A program made the translations under genes and the position numbers. A stretch of DNA of 64,000 nucleotides from Arsenicicoccus piscis (lineage in GTDB: Bacteria; Actinomycetota; Actinomycetes; Actinomycetales; Dermatophilaceae), in assembly GCF_022568835.1 (NCBI RefSeq), contig NZ_JAKZHV010000011.1, positions 1 through 64,000 of the forward strand, read 5' to 3'. The stretch's first letter is position 1. Each line of letters begins with the position of its first letter. Shown in pieces: positions 19,045 to 28,779 of the stretch. The notes under the pieces are model-generated. The model ran no database searches. It was given only the letters and a program-made list of their open reading frames with translations, and had not been told where the DNA came from.

Positions 19045-19577
19045 CCGAGCAGGGCGAGCAGATCTCCGAGCTCGTGGCGCGGCTGATGCGCGACGTGCCG
19101 GACTTCCCGCAGCCGGGGGTGCTCTTCAAGGACTTCACCCCGCTGCTGGGCGACGGTGCGGCCCTGCGCCAGGTGGTCGACGACGTCGCCCGCCGGCGTC
19201 AGGGCACCGTCGACGTCGTGGTCGGCATGGAGGCGCGCGGCTTCATCTTCGGGGCCGCCGTCGCCTATGCGCTGGGGGTCGGCTTCGTGCCGGTCCGCAA
19301 GGCCGGCAAGCTCCCCGCCGGCACGATTCGTGCCGACTACACCCTTGAGTACGCCACGGCCTCGCTCGAGGTGCACCGCGACGCCATCCTGCCGGGGCAG
19401 CGCGTCCTGGTCATGGACGACGTGCTCGCGACGGGCGGCACGGCCGAGGCGACCTGCCGGCTGGTCGAGAGCTGTGATGCCGAGGTCGTCGCGATCGAGA
19501 TCGTCGTCGAGATCGACGCGCTGCGCGGTCGGGACCGGCTCGCCGGTCGAGACGTGCACACCCTCCTGCACGTGTGA
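19041..19577 (+). CDS. apt: Adenine phosphoribosyltransferase
   Basis: Apt converts adenine and PRPP to AMP in purine salvage. At 178 residues it has normal length. Family motifs are DFPQPGVLFKDFTPLLGD at the start, GMEARGFIFGAAVAYALG, RKAGKLPAG, and the PRPP-binding loop VLVMDDVLATGGTAEAT. It lies between secF and rel, as in most actinobacteria, and overlaps secF by four bases. A 57-base gap then separates it from rel, which has its own promoter box. Confidence 0.96.
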   Translation: MTEQGEQISELVARLMRDVPDFPQPGVLFKDFTPLLGDGAALRQVVDDVARRRQGTVDVVVGMEARGFIFGAAVAYALGVGFVPVRKAGKLPAGTIRADYTLEYATASLEVHRDAILPGQRVLVMDDVLATGGTAEATCRLVESCDAEVVAIEIVVEIDALRGRDRLAGRDVHTLLHV

Positions 19578-19622
19578 CGCTCGCGTGCTGCCCGTCGGCG
19601 CGTTCCTTTGCGGCGCGAGCAC

Positions 19623-19628
19623 TACCAT
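19623..19628 (+). promoter_or_regulatory. Leaderless -10 box for rel
   Basis: TACCAT ends six bases before ATG 19635. This places the transcript start at or next to the start codon and supports that start over GTG 19629 and the longer frame from 19608. Confidence 0.5.
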
Positions 19629-19634
19629 GTGGCG

Positions 19635-21926
19635 ATGAGCAGCCTGCCTGAGGACTCCATCCGCGTCGACTCGTCGCAGTCGTCGCGGATGCGAGCGCGG
19701 CTCGCGCGCTTCGGCGGGCGCACGTCCACCAACCCGCAGATCGAGCCGATCCTGCGCGCCGTGCGGCTCACCCACCCCAAGGCCGACACGTCGGTGATCG
19801 AGCGGGCCTACCACGTGGCCGAGCGCTACCACGAGGGACAGCTGCGCAAGAGCGGTGACCCTTACATCACCCACCCGCTCGCGGTGACGACGATCCTCGC
19901 CGATCTCGGCACGCCGCCCGCTGTGCTCGTGGCGGCGCTGCTGCACGACACGGTCGAGGACACCGACTACACGCTGGGCGAGCTGCGGGCGGAGTTCGGC
20001 GACGAGGTCGCGCAGATGGTCGACGGCGTCACCAAGCTCGACAAGGTGCAGTACGGCGAGGCGGCGCAGGCCGAGACGGTGCGCAAGATGATCGTCGCCA
20101 TGGCCCGTGACATCCGGGTGCTCGTGATCAAGCTGGCCGACCGGCTGCACAACGCCCGCACCTGGCGCTACACCTCGGCCGCGTCGGCCCAGCGCAAGGC
20201 CAAGGAGACCCTCGAGATCTACGCGCCGCTCGCGCACCGGCTCGGCATGAACACCATCAAGTGGGAGCTTGAGGACCTGTCGTTCGCCACGCTCTACCCC
20301 AAGGTCTACGAGGAGATCGAGCACCTCGTCGCCGAGCGTGCTCCCGCTCGGGAGGAGTACCTCGCCGGCGTGCGCGAGCTGGTCCTGCACGACCTCGAGG
20401 GCGCCCGCATCAAGGCGACCGTGACCGGGCGGCCCAAGCACTACTACAGCGTCTACCAGAAGATGATCGTGCGCGGGAAGGAGTTCGACGAGATCTACGA
20501 CCTCGTCGGCGTCCGCGTGCTGGTCGAGTCGGTCCGCGACTGCTACGCCGTGCTCGGGGCGATGCACGCGCGCTGGACGCCCGTGCCGGGGCGGTTCAAG
20601 GACTACATCGCGACGCCGAAGTTCAACATGTACCAGTCGCTGCACACGACGGTCATCGGCCCTGGCGGCAACCCGGTCGAGATCCAGATCCGCACGCACA
20701 CCATGCACCGGCGCGCGGAGTACGGCGTCGCGGCCCACTGGAAGTACAAGGAGGACGGGCGCGGCGGTCCCGGCCAGGGCCCGACCGGTGACACCGACCT
20801 CAGCTGGCTGCGCAGCCTGATGGACTGGCAGCGCGAGACCGCCGACCCCGGCGAGTTCCTGGACTCGCTGCGGTTCGAGATGGGCTCCGCCGAGGTCTAC
20901 GTGTTCACCCCGAAGGGGGCCGTCATCGCGCTGCCGGCGGGCTCGACGCCGGTGGACTTCGCCTACGCGGTCCACACGGAGGTCGGTCACCACACCATCG
21001 GTGCGCGGGTCAACGGCCGTCTGGTAGCCCTCGAGTCGCGTCTCGAGAACGGCGACGTCGTCGAGGTGCTCACCTCCAAGGCGCCCGACGCCGGTCCCAG
21101 CCACGACTGGCTGTCGTTCGTGCAGAGCCCGCGGGCCCGCAACAAGATCCGCGGCTGGTTCTCCAAGGAACGGCGCGAGGAGTCGATCGAGCGCGGCAAG
21201 GACGACATCGCCAAGCAGCTGCGCAAGCAAGGCCTGCCCGCGACCCGGGTGGCGAGTCACGAGTCCCTGACCGCGCTGGCGCGCGACCTGCACTACCAGG
21301 ACATCGACGGGCTCTACGCGGCGGTGGGGTCGCACACGGTGTCGGCCCAGCACGTCGTGCACAAGCTCGTGGCCCAGGTCGGCGGCGAGGAGGGCGTCAC
21401 CGAGGACGCCGCCGAGCGGGTCACCCCGTCGAGGCGCACCCGCCGGGTCAGCACGACCGACCCTGGCGTGGTCGTCGTCGGCACCGACGACGTGTGGGTC
21501 AAGCTCGCCCGCTGCTGCACGCCGGTGCCTGGCGACGAGATCATCGGCTTCGTGACCCGCGGGCACGGGGTGTCCGTGCACGTGCGGCACTGTCCGAATG
21601 TCGAGGACCTGCTCACCGAGCCCGAGCGCGTCGTCCCCGTCCAGTGGAACCCGACCGCCAACAGCGTCTTCCTGGTGCAGATCCAGGTCGAGGGGCTCGA
21701 CCGCAACCGGCTGCTGTCGGACATCACCAAGGTGCTCGCCGACCTGCACATCGGCATCCAGTCCTCGTCCACCGTCACCAACACCAACCGGGTCGCCGTC
21801 TTCAAGTTCACCTTCGAGATGGGCGACCCCGGCCACCTCGACCACGTCATGCGCGCCCTGCGCAAGATCGACGGCGTGTTCGAGGTCAGCCGCGTGGGTG
21901 GCGCGCGCACCCAGGACCACGAGTGA
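19635..21926 (+). CDS. rel: Bifunctional (p)ppGpp synthase/hydrolase (Rel)
   Basis: Rel makes and degrades the stringent-response alarmones ppGpp and pppGpp. The protein has 763 residues. The hydrolase HD domain carries [13 protein letters not shown] near residue 100 and [11 protein letters not shown]. The synthetase domain has [12 protein letters not shown] near 290 and [16 protein letters not shown] begins near 420 ([24 protein letters not shown]), and a zinc-finger-like segment contains [19 protein letters not shown]. The C-terminal ACT domain starts near 685. Both HD and synthetase residues look intact, so both activities are expected. A long frame on the opposite strand is a GC-driven shadow. 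Confidence 0.96.
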   Translation: MSSLPEDSIRVDSSQSSRMRARLARFGGRTSTNPQIEPILRAVRLTHPKADTSVIERAYHVAERYHEGQLRKSGDPYITHPLAVTTILADLGTPPAVLVAALLHDTVEDTDYTLGELRAEFGDEVAQMVDGVTKLDKVQYGEAAQAETVRKMIVAMARDIRVLVIKLADRLHNARTWRYTSAASAQRKAKETLEIYAPLAHRLGMNTIKWELEDLSFATLYPKVYEEIEHLVAERAPAREEYLAGVRELVLHDLEGARIKATVTGRPKHYYSVYQKMIVRGKEFDEIYDLVGVRVLVESVRDCYAVLGAMHARWTPVPGRFKDYIATPKFNMYQSLHTTVIGPGGNPVEIQIRTHTMHRRAEYGVAAHWKYKEDGRGGPGQGPTGDTDLSWLRSLMDWQRETADPGEFLDSLRFEMGSAEVYVFTPKGAVIALPAGSTPVDFAYAVHTEVGHHTIGARVNGRLVALESRLENGDVVEVLTSKAPDAGPSHDWLSFVQSPRARNKIRGWFSKERREESIERGKDDIAKQLRKQGLPATRVASHESLTALARDLHYQDIDGLYAAVGSHTVSAQHVVHKLVAQVGGEEGVTEDAAERVTPSRRTRRVSTTDPGVVVVGTDDVWVKLARCCTPVPGDEIIGFVTRGHGVSVHVRHCPNVEDLLTEPERVVPVQWNPTANSVFLVQIQVEGLDRNRLLSDITKVLADLHIGIQSSSTVTNTNRVAVFKFTFEMGDPGHLDHVMRALRKIDGVFEVSRVGGARTQDHE

Positions 21927-22618
21927 GCGGCCAGCAGGTCGGTGCGCCGCTGCCCGGCTGGTCGCCGCGGCCGCGGCCCTACCACGCCCAGCTCGCCGGC
22001 ACGGACGTGCGGGTCGAGCCGCTCACCCCGCAGCACGTCCCCGGGCTGTGGGAGGCGCTCTGCGCCGACGGCGACGCCGAGCGGTGGACCTACATGCCGG
22101 CCGGACCGTTCCGCGACCAGAACGAGCTGGCGGGCTACGTGCAGGGGCTGATCGACAACCCGACCAGCGAGGCGCTGGCGATCCGCTCCGCCCAGGACGG
22201 CGCGGTCCTCGGCACCGCGTCCTACCTGCGCATCGACCAGGCCAACGGGGTCGTCGAGGTCGGCTCGATCACCTACGGTCCGCGCCTCGCGCGCACCCGC
22301 GGCGCCACCGAGGTCATGTGGCTGATGGCCCGCCACGTCTTCGACGACCTCGGCTACCGGCGCTACGAGTGGAAGTGCGACGCGCTCAACGCGCCGTCGC
22401 GGCGGGCGGCCGAGCGGCTCGGCTTCCGCTACGAAGGCACCTTCCGCCAGGCCGTGGTCTACAAGGGGCGCAACCGGGACACCGCCTGGTTCGCGATGAC
22501 CGACGGCGACTGGGCGCAGCTGCGCCCGGGTTACGAGCGCTGGCTGGCCCCCGACAACGTCGACGAGCAGGGCCGGCAGCGCGCCCGGCTCGCCGAGCTG
22601 CGCCGCGCCGAGCCCTGA
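21923..22618 (+). CDS. GNAT acetyltransferase, RimJ/RimL-like
   Basis: A 231-residue GNAT-fold protein of the RimJ/RimL-like group, which acetylates N-termini, small amines or other substrates with acetyl-CoA. The conserved architecture is visible: [18 protein letters not shown] at the start, [18 protein letters not shown] before the acetyl-CoA-binding helix, then [20 protein letters not shown] and [20 protein letters not shown], which is typical of this group. The GTG start overlaps the rel stop by four bases, so it is cotranslated with rel. Its substrate cannot be told from sequence. Confidence 0.88.
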   Translation: MSGQQVGAPLPGWSPRPRPYHAQLAGTDVRVEPLTPQHVPGLWEALCADGDAERWTYMPAGPFRDQNELAGYVQGLIDNPTSEALAIRSAQDGAVLGTASYLRIDQANGVVEVGSITYGPRLARTRGATEVMWLMARHVFDDLGYRRYEWKCDALNAPSRRAAERLGFRYEGTFRQAVVYKGRNRDTAWFAMTDGDWAQLRPGYERWLAPDNVDEQGRQRARLAELRRAEP

Positions 22619-22648
22619 CGCTCGAGCCGTGACACTGCCCCCGGACGC

Positions 22649-23302
22649 TCAGAGCAGGCCGCGCTCGTAGGCGACACGCACGGCGGCCGCGCGGTCGCCG
22701 ACGCCGAGCTTGGCGTAGGCGTGCACCAGGTGGGTCTTGACGGTTGCCTCGCTGACGAGCAGGTGCTCCGCGGCGCTCCGGTTGGTCCCGCCGCGCGCGA
22801 TGACCCGCAGGACCTCGGCCTCGCGAGCGGTGAGCTCGGCGTCGACCCGGCGCCCGGTGAGCACGTCGAGAGCCCCCGGCGCCAGGGCGGTGCGGCCGGC
22901 GCAGAGGTCGAGGACGGCCTGGACCAGCTCACCGCGGCGCGTGTCCTTGAGCAGATAGCCGTCCGCGCCGGCAGACATGGCCGCGACGATGTCGCGGTCG
23001 GTGTCGTAGGTCGTGAGCACGAGGATGCGCGGCCGAGCCCGGTCGCGGTCGCGCAGCTCGCGGATCGCGGTGATCCCGTCACCCCGCGGCATGCGTAGAT
23101 CCATCAGCACGACGTCGGGACCCGTGCCCCTGGCGGTGAGTGCGGTGACCAGCGCGACGGCCTCGGGTCCGCCGGCGGCCTCGCCCACCACCTCGATCCG
23201 ATCCTCCCGCGCGAACATGCCACGCAGCCCGTCCCGGACGACGGGGTGGTCGTCGACGATGACGACCCGCAGCGGTCGAGGTGCCTGGCGGTCGGCGTTC
23301 AT
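22649..23302 (-). CDS. NarL/LuxR-family response regulator
   Basis: A 217-residue DNA-binding response regulator. The receiver domain has the acidic pocket in VVIVDDHPVVRDG, the phosphoacceptor aspartate in DVVLMDLRMP near residue 60, and the lysine in GYLLKDTRRGEL. The C-terminal LuxR-type helix-turn-helix is ELTAREAEVLRVIARG through SEATVKTHLVHAYAKLG. Its ATG overlaps the stop of the kinase gene, so the pair is translationally coupled, downstream of an ABC-2 exporter. The likely target is the same operon, though that is inference. Confidence 0.94.
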   Translation of the reverse strand: MNADRQAPRPLRVVIVDDHPVVRDGLRGMFAREDRIEVVGEAAGGPEAVALVTALTARGTGPDVVLMDLRMPRGDGITAIRELRDRDRARPRILVLTTYDTDRDIVAAMSAGADGYLLKDTRRGELVQAVLDLCAGRTALAPGALDVLTGRRVDAELTAREAEVLRVIARGGTNRSAAEHLLVSEATVKTHLVHAYAKLGVGDRAAAVRVAYERGLL

Positions 23303-24576
23303 CGAGGCACCGCGGCGCTCACGACGCACCCGCGCCCGGGGGCGCTCTCCAGGGTCAACGTGCCGTTGCACCGCTCGAGCCGGGCGCGCATGCCCGCGAT
23401 CCCGTGGCCGACGGTCCGGCACCCAGCGGTGGACGCGCCGTCCGGTGGGCCCACCGCTGGTGCGTCCGCTCCCGAGATCAGGAAACCCTGTCCGTCGTCG
23501 CGTACGTCCAGTCGGACCTCGTCCGTGGTGAACGTCAACGTCAGCGTCGTCCGGCGGGCGGCGCTGTGCCGGGCGACGTTGGAGAGCGCCTCCTGCGCGA
23601 TCCGGACGAGCTCGGCGTCGTGCGGGCTGCGGCTGGGCGCTCCTTCGACGACCAGGGTCGCGGCCACGCCCGAGCTCTCGCTCCACCGGCGCACGAGCCC
23701 GTGCAGCGCTGTGGGCAGGTCCGCGCCGTCGAGGTGAGGTGACGCCAGCGCCACGACCGCCCGTCGGGCCTCGGCGAGGCTCTCGCGCGCAGCCTGCCCG
23801 GCCCGGTCGATGCGCGCCCGGGCGGCGGGGTCGTCGATGTCCACGGCTTCCAGCTGCGTGATGACGCCGAGCAACCCTTGGGCGACGGTGTCGTGGATCT
23901 CGCGCGACAGGCGCGCCCGCTCCTCGAGGATGCCCGACTCCCGCGCCTGGGTGACGAGCTGTGTCTGCAACGCTGCGTTCTCGCGCAAGGCGACCTCCAG
24001 CTGGTGGACCGTCTCCTCCCGGCGGGTGACGGCCTCCTCGCGGCGGTGCTCGACCAGGGTCATCGTCCCGGACAGCCCGACGTTGATCACGATCAGCAAC
24101 AGGTAGAGCCACGGGGCACCCCACGCACCACGCCAGCCACCGGCCTGGGACAGGCCGGTTGACATCGCGACCGCCACGACCCCCAGCCACAGCACCGGCC
24201 AGCGGAAGACGCGCACGGCGTCGAAGTACCCCACGAATGCGTAGAACCCGTAGAGCGGGTTCAGCGCGCACAGCACCAGGCACGCCAGCGAGTGCAGCGC
24301 GAAACCCGGCACCGCGGTGGTCCTCCCGTGCACGCCCCAGCGCTCCCACCACCCACGAAAAAGCATGAGCCCCAAGCCGATCCACACATAGGTCCAGACG
24401 GAGAGCTCGGGGTTGAACAGGTCACGCGTGCCGATGCAGAGGACCGTGGCGGCGATGACGAGCGCGACCGGCATCAGCTGCGGCAGGCGCCGGGCAGCCC
24501 CCGGTGCCCCGGCCGACCGGGGCAGCCGAGGCACGGGCGGGTGAGCTGCGACGACGCCGGCCATGCGTGCCATCAT
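23299..24576 (-). CDS. Sensor histidine kinase (HisKA_3 type)
   Basis: Membrane sensor kinase partner of the adjacent NarL-type regulator. Five or so hydrophobic segments fill residues 30-165 with no large external sensor domain. A coiled segment (EEAVTRREETVHQLEVALRE) leads to the HisKA_3 domain, with the phosphoaccepting histidine in LSREIHDTVAQGLLGV. The HATPase region has ALSNVARHSAARRTTLTL and VRDDGQGF, ending with GHGIAGMRARLERCNGTL. The chosen start, ATG 24576, follows AGGAGG directly, so translation may instead begin at ATG 24573 or 24564. Membrane-embedded sensors of this type next to ABC exporters often respond to the exporter's state or to membrane-active compounds. Confidence 0.92.
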   Translation of the reverse strand: MMARMAGVVAAHPPVPRLPRSAGAPGAARRLPQLMPVALVIAATVLCIGTRDLFNPELSVWTYVWIGLGLMLFRGWWERWGVHGRTTAVPGFALHSLACLVLCALNPLYGFYAFVGYFDAVRVFRWPVLWLGVVAVAMSTGLSQAGGWRGAWGAPWLYLLLIVINVGLSGTMTLVEHRREEAVTRREETVHQLEVALRENAALQTQLVTQARESGILEERARLSREIHDTVAQGLLGVITQLEAVDIDDPAARARIDRAGQAARESLAEARRAVVALASPHLDGADLPTALHGLVRRWSESSGVAATLVVEGAPSRSPHDAELVRIAQEALSNVARHSAARRTTLTLTFTTDEVRLDVRDDGQGFLISGADAPAVGPPDGASTAGCRTVGHGIAGMRARLERCNGTLTLESAPGRGCVVSAAVPR

Positions 24577-24611
24577 CCTCCTGGGCGCCGCCGTGTCGAC
24601 CGTCCTGGTGA

Positions 24612-25387
24612 TCACTCCCACCGGAACGCCCGGGCAGCCAGCACCGCCGGCACGATGATCCAGACCAGCAGCACGCAGACCTGCGCGAGGGCTGGCCAGC
24701 TGCCGTGCATCGCCTGCAGCATGGCTGCTGAGGCGGCACCGCTCGGTGTCAGGTCGGCGATGCGGCCCAACAGCTCGGGGAACAGCGTGCGCGGCACCCA
24801 CATGCCGGCGAAGAACCACAGCACGAAGGTGAGCACCGTGCCGACCCCCGACGCCATCCGCGGGTTCGCCGTCAGCGCGGCGACGATCGACCCGACGCAG
24901 AGGAACGCGGCGAGGGCGAGCACCGTCACCAGCATCAGGGCGAAGACGTTTCCGGGGGCGGGTTCCCCAGGACGGTCGGCACCGCGACGAGCACGGCACC
25001 GACCACGAGGGCTACTGCACCGAGCGAGACCAGCACCGCACCCAGCAGCACCGCAGGGGAGACCGGCGTGGTCCGCAACCGCTTCAGCACCCCGTCGGCG
25101 CGGTACTGGGCGACGACGGTGGGCATGCCCTGGACGGCGAGCAGGCTGGCGGTGAAGAGCACGAGCACCGGCAGGTAGAGCTGGGAGAAGCTCCAGCCGC
25201 CGAGGTCCGGCGACGGCTCCCGGGTGGCCGGCACGAGCGCCAGCGCGACGTCGGCGACGAGCGGCACCAGCACGGCCCAGGCCACCAACGCGGGCTCGCG
25301 CAGCAGCAACCGCGCCTCGTTGCGGATCATCGCCAGGAGCGGGGACCGGGCTCGGGCGGGGGTGGCGGCGCGGGTCGAGGTGGTCAC
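24612..25387 (-). CDS. ABC-2 type permease, one-base frameshift near 24957
   Basis: Membrane subunit of an ABC exporter of the DrrB/ABC-2 kind. From GTG 25387 the first frame gives ARSPLLAMIRNEARLLLREP, then several membrane helices and VLKRLRTTPVSPAVLLGA, a typical ABC-2 coupling region. It stops at NPPPETSSP. The second frame continues naturally from GNVFALMLVTVLALAAFLCV to FAGMWVPRTLFPELLGRIADLTP and ends AVLAARAFRWE. The two join if one G is added in the CCCCCGG run near 24957, giving about 258 residues, a normal length. I take this as a sequencing deletion; otherwise the exporter would be inactive. It overlaps the ATPase gene by four bases. Confidence 0.88.
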
Positions 25388-26313
25388 GAGGACTCCTTCG
25401 TGCGGGCCGGCGAGGCCGTGAGCGAGAGGTAGGCGTCGTCGAGGTTCGGGGCCTCGACCCGCAGTCCGCGGACCGCGATGCCGCGCGCGACGAGATGGGT
25501 GACGACGGCGCCGACTGCGTCCTCACCCCCAGTGACGGACACCCGATCGCCGTCGACCACGACCTCCGAGATGTCGGGCAGCTCGAGCAGCGCGACCGTC
25601 TCCTCGTCCCGCAGTGGCCGCGACGGGGAGAACCGGATCCGCTGCAGACCCCCGGCCGTGCTGGCGAGCGCGTCGGGGGAGCCGAACGCCGTGACCCGGC
25701 CGTCGTCGAGGATGGCTACCCGGTCGCACAGGTGCTGCGCCTCCTCCATGAAGTGAGTCACGAGCACGATCGTCAGCCCGTCGCGCCGCAGCTCGGCGAG
25801 GAAGTCCCAGATCTCCCGACGCGCGGCCGGGTCCAGCCCGGTCGTCAGCTCGTCGAGGATGGCGATGCGCGGGTTCCCGACGAGGGCGAGGGCGACCGAC
25901 AGCCGTTGCTGCTGGCCACCGGACAGCACCTCGAAGCGCCGGTCCGCCTGCGCCGAGAGACCGAACCGGTCGAGCAGCTCGTCGGTGTCTCGTGGTGCGG
26001 CGTAGAACGACCGGTAGAGGTCGAGCACCTCCCGTGGGGTGGTCTTCCTGGGCAGGCTCGCCTCTTGCAGCTGCATCCCGAGGATCGCCCGTAGACCGGG
26101 TGGGTCCTGGTCCGGGTCGAACCCGTCGACGCGCACCTCGCCGGAGTCGCGGCGGCGCAGCCCGCCGAGGCACTCGACGAGGGTCGACTTCCCGGCACCG
26201 TTGGGGCCGAGGATGCCCACGATCTCACCGGCGTCGACGTCGAGGTCTACGTGGTCCACGACGGTGCGGCCGGCATAGGACTTGGTCAGGGACGAGACGT
26301 GAATGAGGGACAT
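25384..26313 (-). CDS. ABC exporter ATP-binding protein (DrrA-like)
   Basis: A 309-residue ATPase that would power the ABC-2 permease encoded next. Walker A is GPNGAGKST, the signature LSGGQQQRL, Walker B IAILDELTTGLD, with THFMEEAQHL after it. The C-terminal extension of about 90 residues, with a DALASTAGG start, is normal for DrrA/CcmA-type exporters of drugs or lipids. I chose ATG 26313 (MSLIHVSSLTKSYAG) over an upstream start whose extra residues do not fit the fold. It is first in a four-gene unit: ATPase, permease, sensor kinase, regulator. Confidence 0.95.
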   Translation of the reverse strand: MSLIHVSSLTKSYAGRTVVDHVDLDVDAGEIVGILGPNGAGKSTLVECLGGLRRRDSGEVRVDGFDPDQDPPGLRAILGMQLQEASLPRKTTPREVLDLYRSFYAAPRDTDELLDRFGLSAQADRRFEVLSGGQQQRLSVALALVGNPRIAILDELTTGLDPAARREIWDFLAELRRDGLTIVLVTHFMEEAQHLCDRVAILDDGRVTAFGSPDALASTAGGLQRIRFSPSRPLRDEETVALLELPDISEVVVDGDRVSVTGGEDAVGAVVTHLVARGIAVRGLRVEAPNLDDAYLSLTASPARTKESS

Positions 26314-26430
26314 GCCCTCAGCCTCCGCGCCCAGCCCCCGGCCCGGCATCGACCGGGTAGCCACACCGGGCCTCCACCGATCGGTTGACCACTCGCGTCG
26401 TTCAGCGGAAGCGAGCGTCAGCCGGCGGCG

Positions 26431-27912
26431 TCAGCCCTGCGCCTTGTGCACCATCTCCAGGAGCGCCCGCCGCGAGGCGAGCGACTCCTCGGCCGCCTTG
26501 ATCTTGGCGGTGTCACCGGAGGCCTTGGCCTTCTCGAGGGCCTTGTTCTCCTTCTCGAGAGCCCGCTCGATCTGCTCGGCGAACGCCGACGCGCGGTGGT
26601 TGACCTCGGGGTTGGACTTCTTCCAGCGGGCGTCCTCGGCGTCGCGCACGGCCTGCTCGACCTTGCGCAGCGCGCCCTCGACGCGCGCCAGGTCGGCACG
26701 CGGCACCTTGCCGGCGTCGTCCCACTTGGCCTGGATGTCACGCAGCGCGGCCTTGGTCTTGTCGAGGTCCTTGACCGGCAGCAGCGCCTGCGCCTGCTTG
26801 AGCAGCTCCTCCTTGACGACCAGGTTGGCCGCGAACGCCTCGTCCTCGGCCGCGGCGACCTGGTCCTTGGCGTTGAAGAAGGCGTCCTGAGCGGCCTTGA
26901 AGCGCACCCACAGCCGGTCGTCGTCGGGTCGCCCGGCGCGCCCGGCGGCCCGCCACTGGTCCATCAGCCGCTTGTAGGCGGAGGCGGTGGAGTTCCAGTC
27001 GGTGCTCGTCTGCAGCGCCTCGGCGTCGGCGACCAGCTGGGTCTTGGTGGCCTTGGCCGACCCCTGGGTCTGCTCCAGCTCGACGAAGTAGACCCGCCGC
27101 GCCTTGTCGAAGGAGTTACGGGCCGCGCTGAATCGCTGCCACATGGCGTTCTCGACGTCGCGGTCCAGCCGCGCCGAGGCACGCTGGTGCTTCTTCCACT
27201 CGTCCAGCAGCTCGCGGATGCGGGCGCCGCTGGCCTTCCACTGCACCTTCTTGGGGTCCTGCGCGGCGATCTGCTCGGCCTCGGCCACGATGGCCTCGCG
27301 CTCGACCCGGGCTGCCTCCTTGGCGACGGCACGGTCCTGCGCCTCGACCTGGCGACGCGCCTCGATCGCCGTGGCGATCGACTCGACCTTGGCGTCGAGC
27401 TCGGCGAGGTCGCCGACGACGTTGGCCTCACCGATGTGCTCGCGCAGCTTGGCGAGGTCCTCGGTGCCCTCCTTGGCCGACAGGTTGGTCTGCAGCACCC
27501 GCTGGTAGAGCAGCTCGGCCGCGGCCCACATCTCGTCGTACTTGCGCGCGAAGTAGGCCAGCGCCTCCTCCGACGTCGCTCCCGGGTAGGAGCCGACCGG
27601 CTTCTCGCCGTCCGGCGTCCGCACGTAGACCGTGCCGTCCTCGTCGACACGGCCGAACGACGCCGCGTTGCTGGGGCCCGTCGCCAGGTGCAGGCCGGGC
27701 TGCGCCGGCACCGCGGCGGGGGACCCGTCGGCGGGCTTCGCCGCCATGGGCGGGCGGTGCCCCGCCAGCGCTGCCGGGGACGGCGCGGTCGGGGTCGGGC
27801 GCGGCGTCGGAGCGGGAGCGGGAGCGGCAGAGTCTGCGGCCGGCGCCGCCTCGTCGACGGCGGGCGGTGCGGGCTCGACGCTGTCGGGGGTGGGCTGCTG
27901 CGGCTGGTTCAC
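26431..27912 (-). CDS. DUF349 domain protein
   Basis: A 493-residue protein of unknown molecular role, widely conserved in actinobacteria. The first 80 or so residues are Pro/Ala-rich and disordered. The next segment has FGRVDEDGTVYVRTPDGEKP, and the rest is a chain of DUF349 repeats, each a highly charged helical hairpin with a W-K or W-R pair (for example DEWKKHQRASARLDRDVENA and WVRFKAAQDAFFNAK). Long coiled helices are predicted throughout. The GTG start at 27912 overlaps the stop of the upstream cyclophilin gene by four bases, so the two are cotranslated. No enzyme motif is visible. Its function is not known to me. Confidence 0.88.
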   Translation of the reverse strand: MNQPQQPTPDSVEPAPPAVDEAAPAADSAAPAPAPTPRPTPTAPSPAALAGHRPPMAAKPADGSPAAVPAQPGLHLATGPSNAASFGRVDEDGTVYVRTPDGEKPVGSYPGATSEEALAYFARKYDEMWAAAELLYQRVLQTNLSAKEGTEDLAKLREHIGEANVVGDLAELDAKVESIATAIEARRQVEAQDRAVAKEAARVEREAIVAEAEQIAAQDPKKVQWKASGARIRELLDEWKKHQRASARLDRDVENAMWQRFSAARNSFDKARRVYFVELEQTQGSAKATKTQLVADAEALQTSTDWNSTASAYKRLMDQWRAAGRAGRPDDDRLWVRFKAAQDAFFNAKDQVAAAEDEAFAANLVVKEELLKQAQALLPVKDLDKTKAALRDIQAKWDDAGKVPRADLARVEGALRKVEQAVRDAEDARWKKSNPEVNHRASAFAEQIERALEKENKALEKAKASGDTAKIKAAEESLASRRALLEMVHKAQG

Positions 27913-28715
27913 GGCTGTGCCTTCTTGTCGGTGACGGAGACCTTGAGGATGCTGATCGGGGTCTTCGGTGGGCCGTCGGCTCCCGCTGAGGAGCCGGCGG
28001 CGGCGATGCTGCCCACCATATCCAGTCCTCGGGTCACGGTGCCGAAGATCGAGTATCCACCGCCGCTGGTCGGGAGCGCCGTGTGGTCGTAGACGATGAA
28101 GAACTGCGACCCGTTGCTCTTGGGGTCGTTGGTGCGGGCCATGGCGACCGTGCCCTTGGGGTACTGACCGTTCGCCGGGACGTTCTCCAGCCCGAACCCG
28201 TAGCCCGGGGTGCCCGTGCCGACGCCCGTCGGGTCTCCGCACTGGAGCACGAAGATGGCCTGGGTGGTGAGCCGGTGGCAGGGGCTCGGGTCGAAGTAGC
28301 CCTGCTTGGCCAAGAAGGCGAACGACGCGACGGTCTGCGGGGCCTTGGTGCCGTCGAGCTCGATGACGATGTCACCGCAGTTGGTGGTGAGGGTCGCGAC
28401 CAGCGTCTTGCCCTTCACGGTCGCCGGGTCGGGCGCGGCGGGGAACTGCTTGGGCTTGGTCTGCGCCGCCGGCGCCGGCGAGCAGTGCAGCCCGCTCGTC
28501 GGTGCGCCCGCGGCGTCGGGCACGTTGTCCTCGTCGGACGAGCCGGCAAGGCGGGGGAGGACCAGCACGGCAGCGAGGACGAGGGCGAGGGTCGCAAGGC
28601 TGACGAGCAGCACGGTGCGCTGCTGCTTGGCCCGCCGCTGCGCCTGCTCGGCGGCCTTGGCCTGGACTCGGTCGTGACGCCGTCTCGCGCGGGCCCGTTC
28701 CTGTTCTCTGGTCAC
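27909..28715 (-). CDS. Membrane-anchored cyclophilin-type peptidyl-prolyl isomerase
   Basis: A 268-residue PPIase. A basic N-terminus (ERARARRRHDRVQAKAAEQA) is followed by one membrane helix near residues 38-55, so the catalytic domain faces outside the cytoplasm. The cyclophilin domain covers about residues 100-265: GDIVIELDGTKAPQTVASF, GYFDPSPCHRLTTQAIFVLQ, then NSGSQFF-like NGSQFFIVYDH and YSIFGTVTRGLDMV. The human-type active arginine position appears as HRL, as in related actinobacterial proteins. The GTG start at 28715 is supported by a TACACT box seven bases upstream. Confidence 0.92.
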   Translation of the reverse strand: MTREQERARARRRHDRVQAKAAEQAQRRAKQQRTVLLVSLATLALVLAAVLVLPRLAGSSDEDNVPDAAGAPTSGLHCSPAPAAQTKPKQFPAAPDPATVKGKTLVATLTTNCGDIVIELDGTKAPQTVASFAFLAKQGYFDPSPCHRLTTQAIFVLQCGDPTGVGTGTPGYGFGLENVPANGQYPKGTVAMARTNDPKSNGSQFFIVYDHTALPTSGGGYSIFGTVTRGLDMVGSIAAAGSSAGADGPPKTPISILKVSVTDKKAQP

Positions 28716-28722
28716 CACGGGG

Positions 28723-28728
28723 AGTGTA
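28723..28728 (-). promoter_or_regulatory. Leaderless -10 box for the cyclophilin gene
   Basis: TACACT on the minus strand, seven bases before GTG 28715, selects that codon over the adjacent GTG at 28718. Confidence 0.45.
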
Positions 28729-28766
28729 GGCGGTGATACGCGGTGGGGTTCGTCACTGCCACTCGC

Positions 28767-28772
28767 TAGGCT
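28767..28772 (+). promoter_or_regulatory. Leaderless -10 box for the metallo-hydrolase/hisS unit
   Basis: TAGGCT ends seven bases before GTG 28780. The box lies back to back with the cyclophilin promoter, only 38 bases away. Confidence 0.5.
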
Positions 28773-28779
28773 TCGCGGC

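Noticed and set aside
18672-21920. Open frame of over 1000 codons on the strand opposite secF, apt and rel
   Set aside because: It runs antisense to three unambiguous genes, is Arg/His/Asp/Val-rich without family motifs, and is the usual result of GC-rich third positions.
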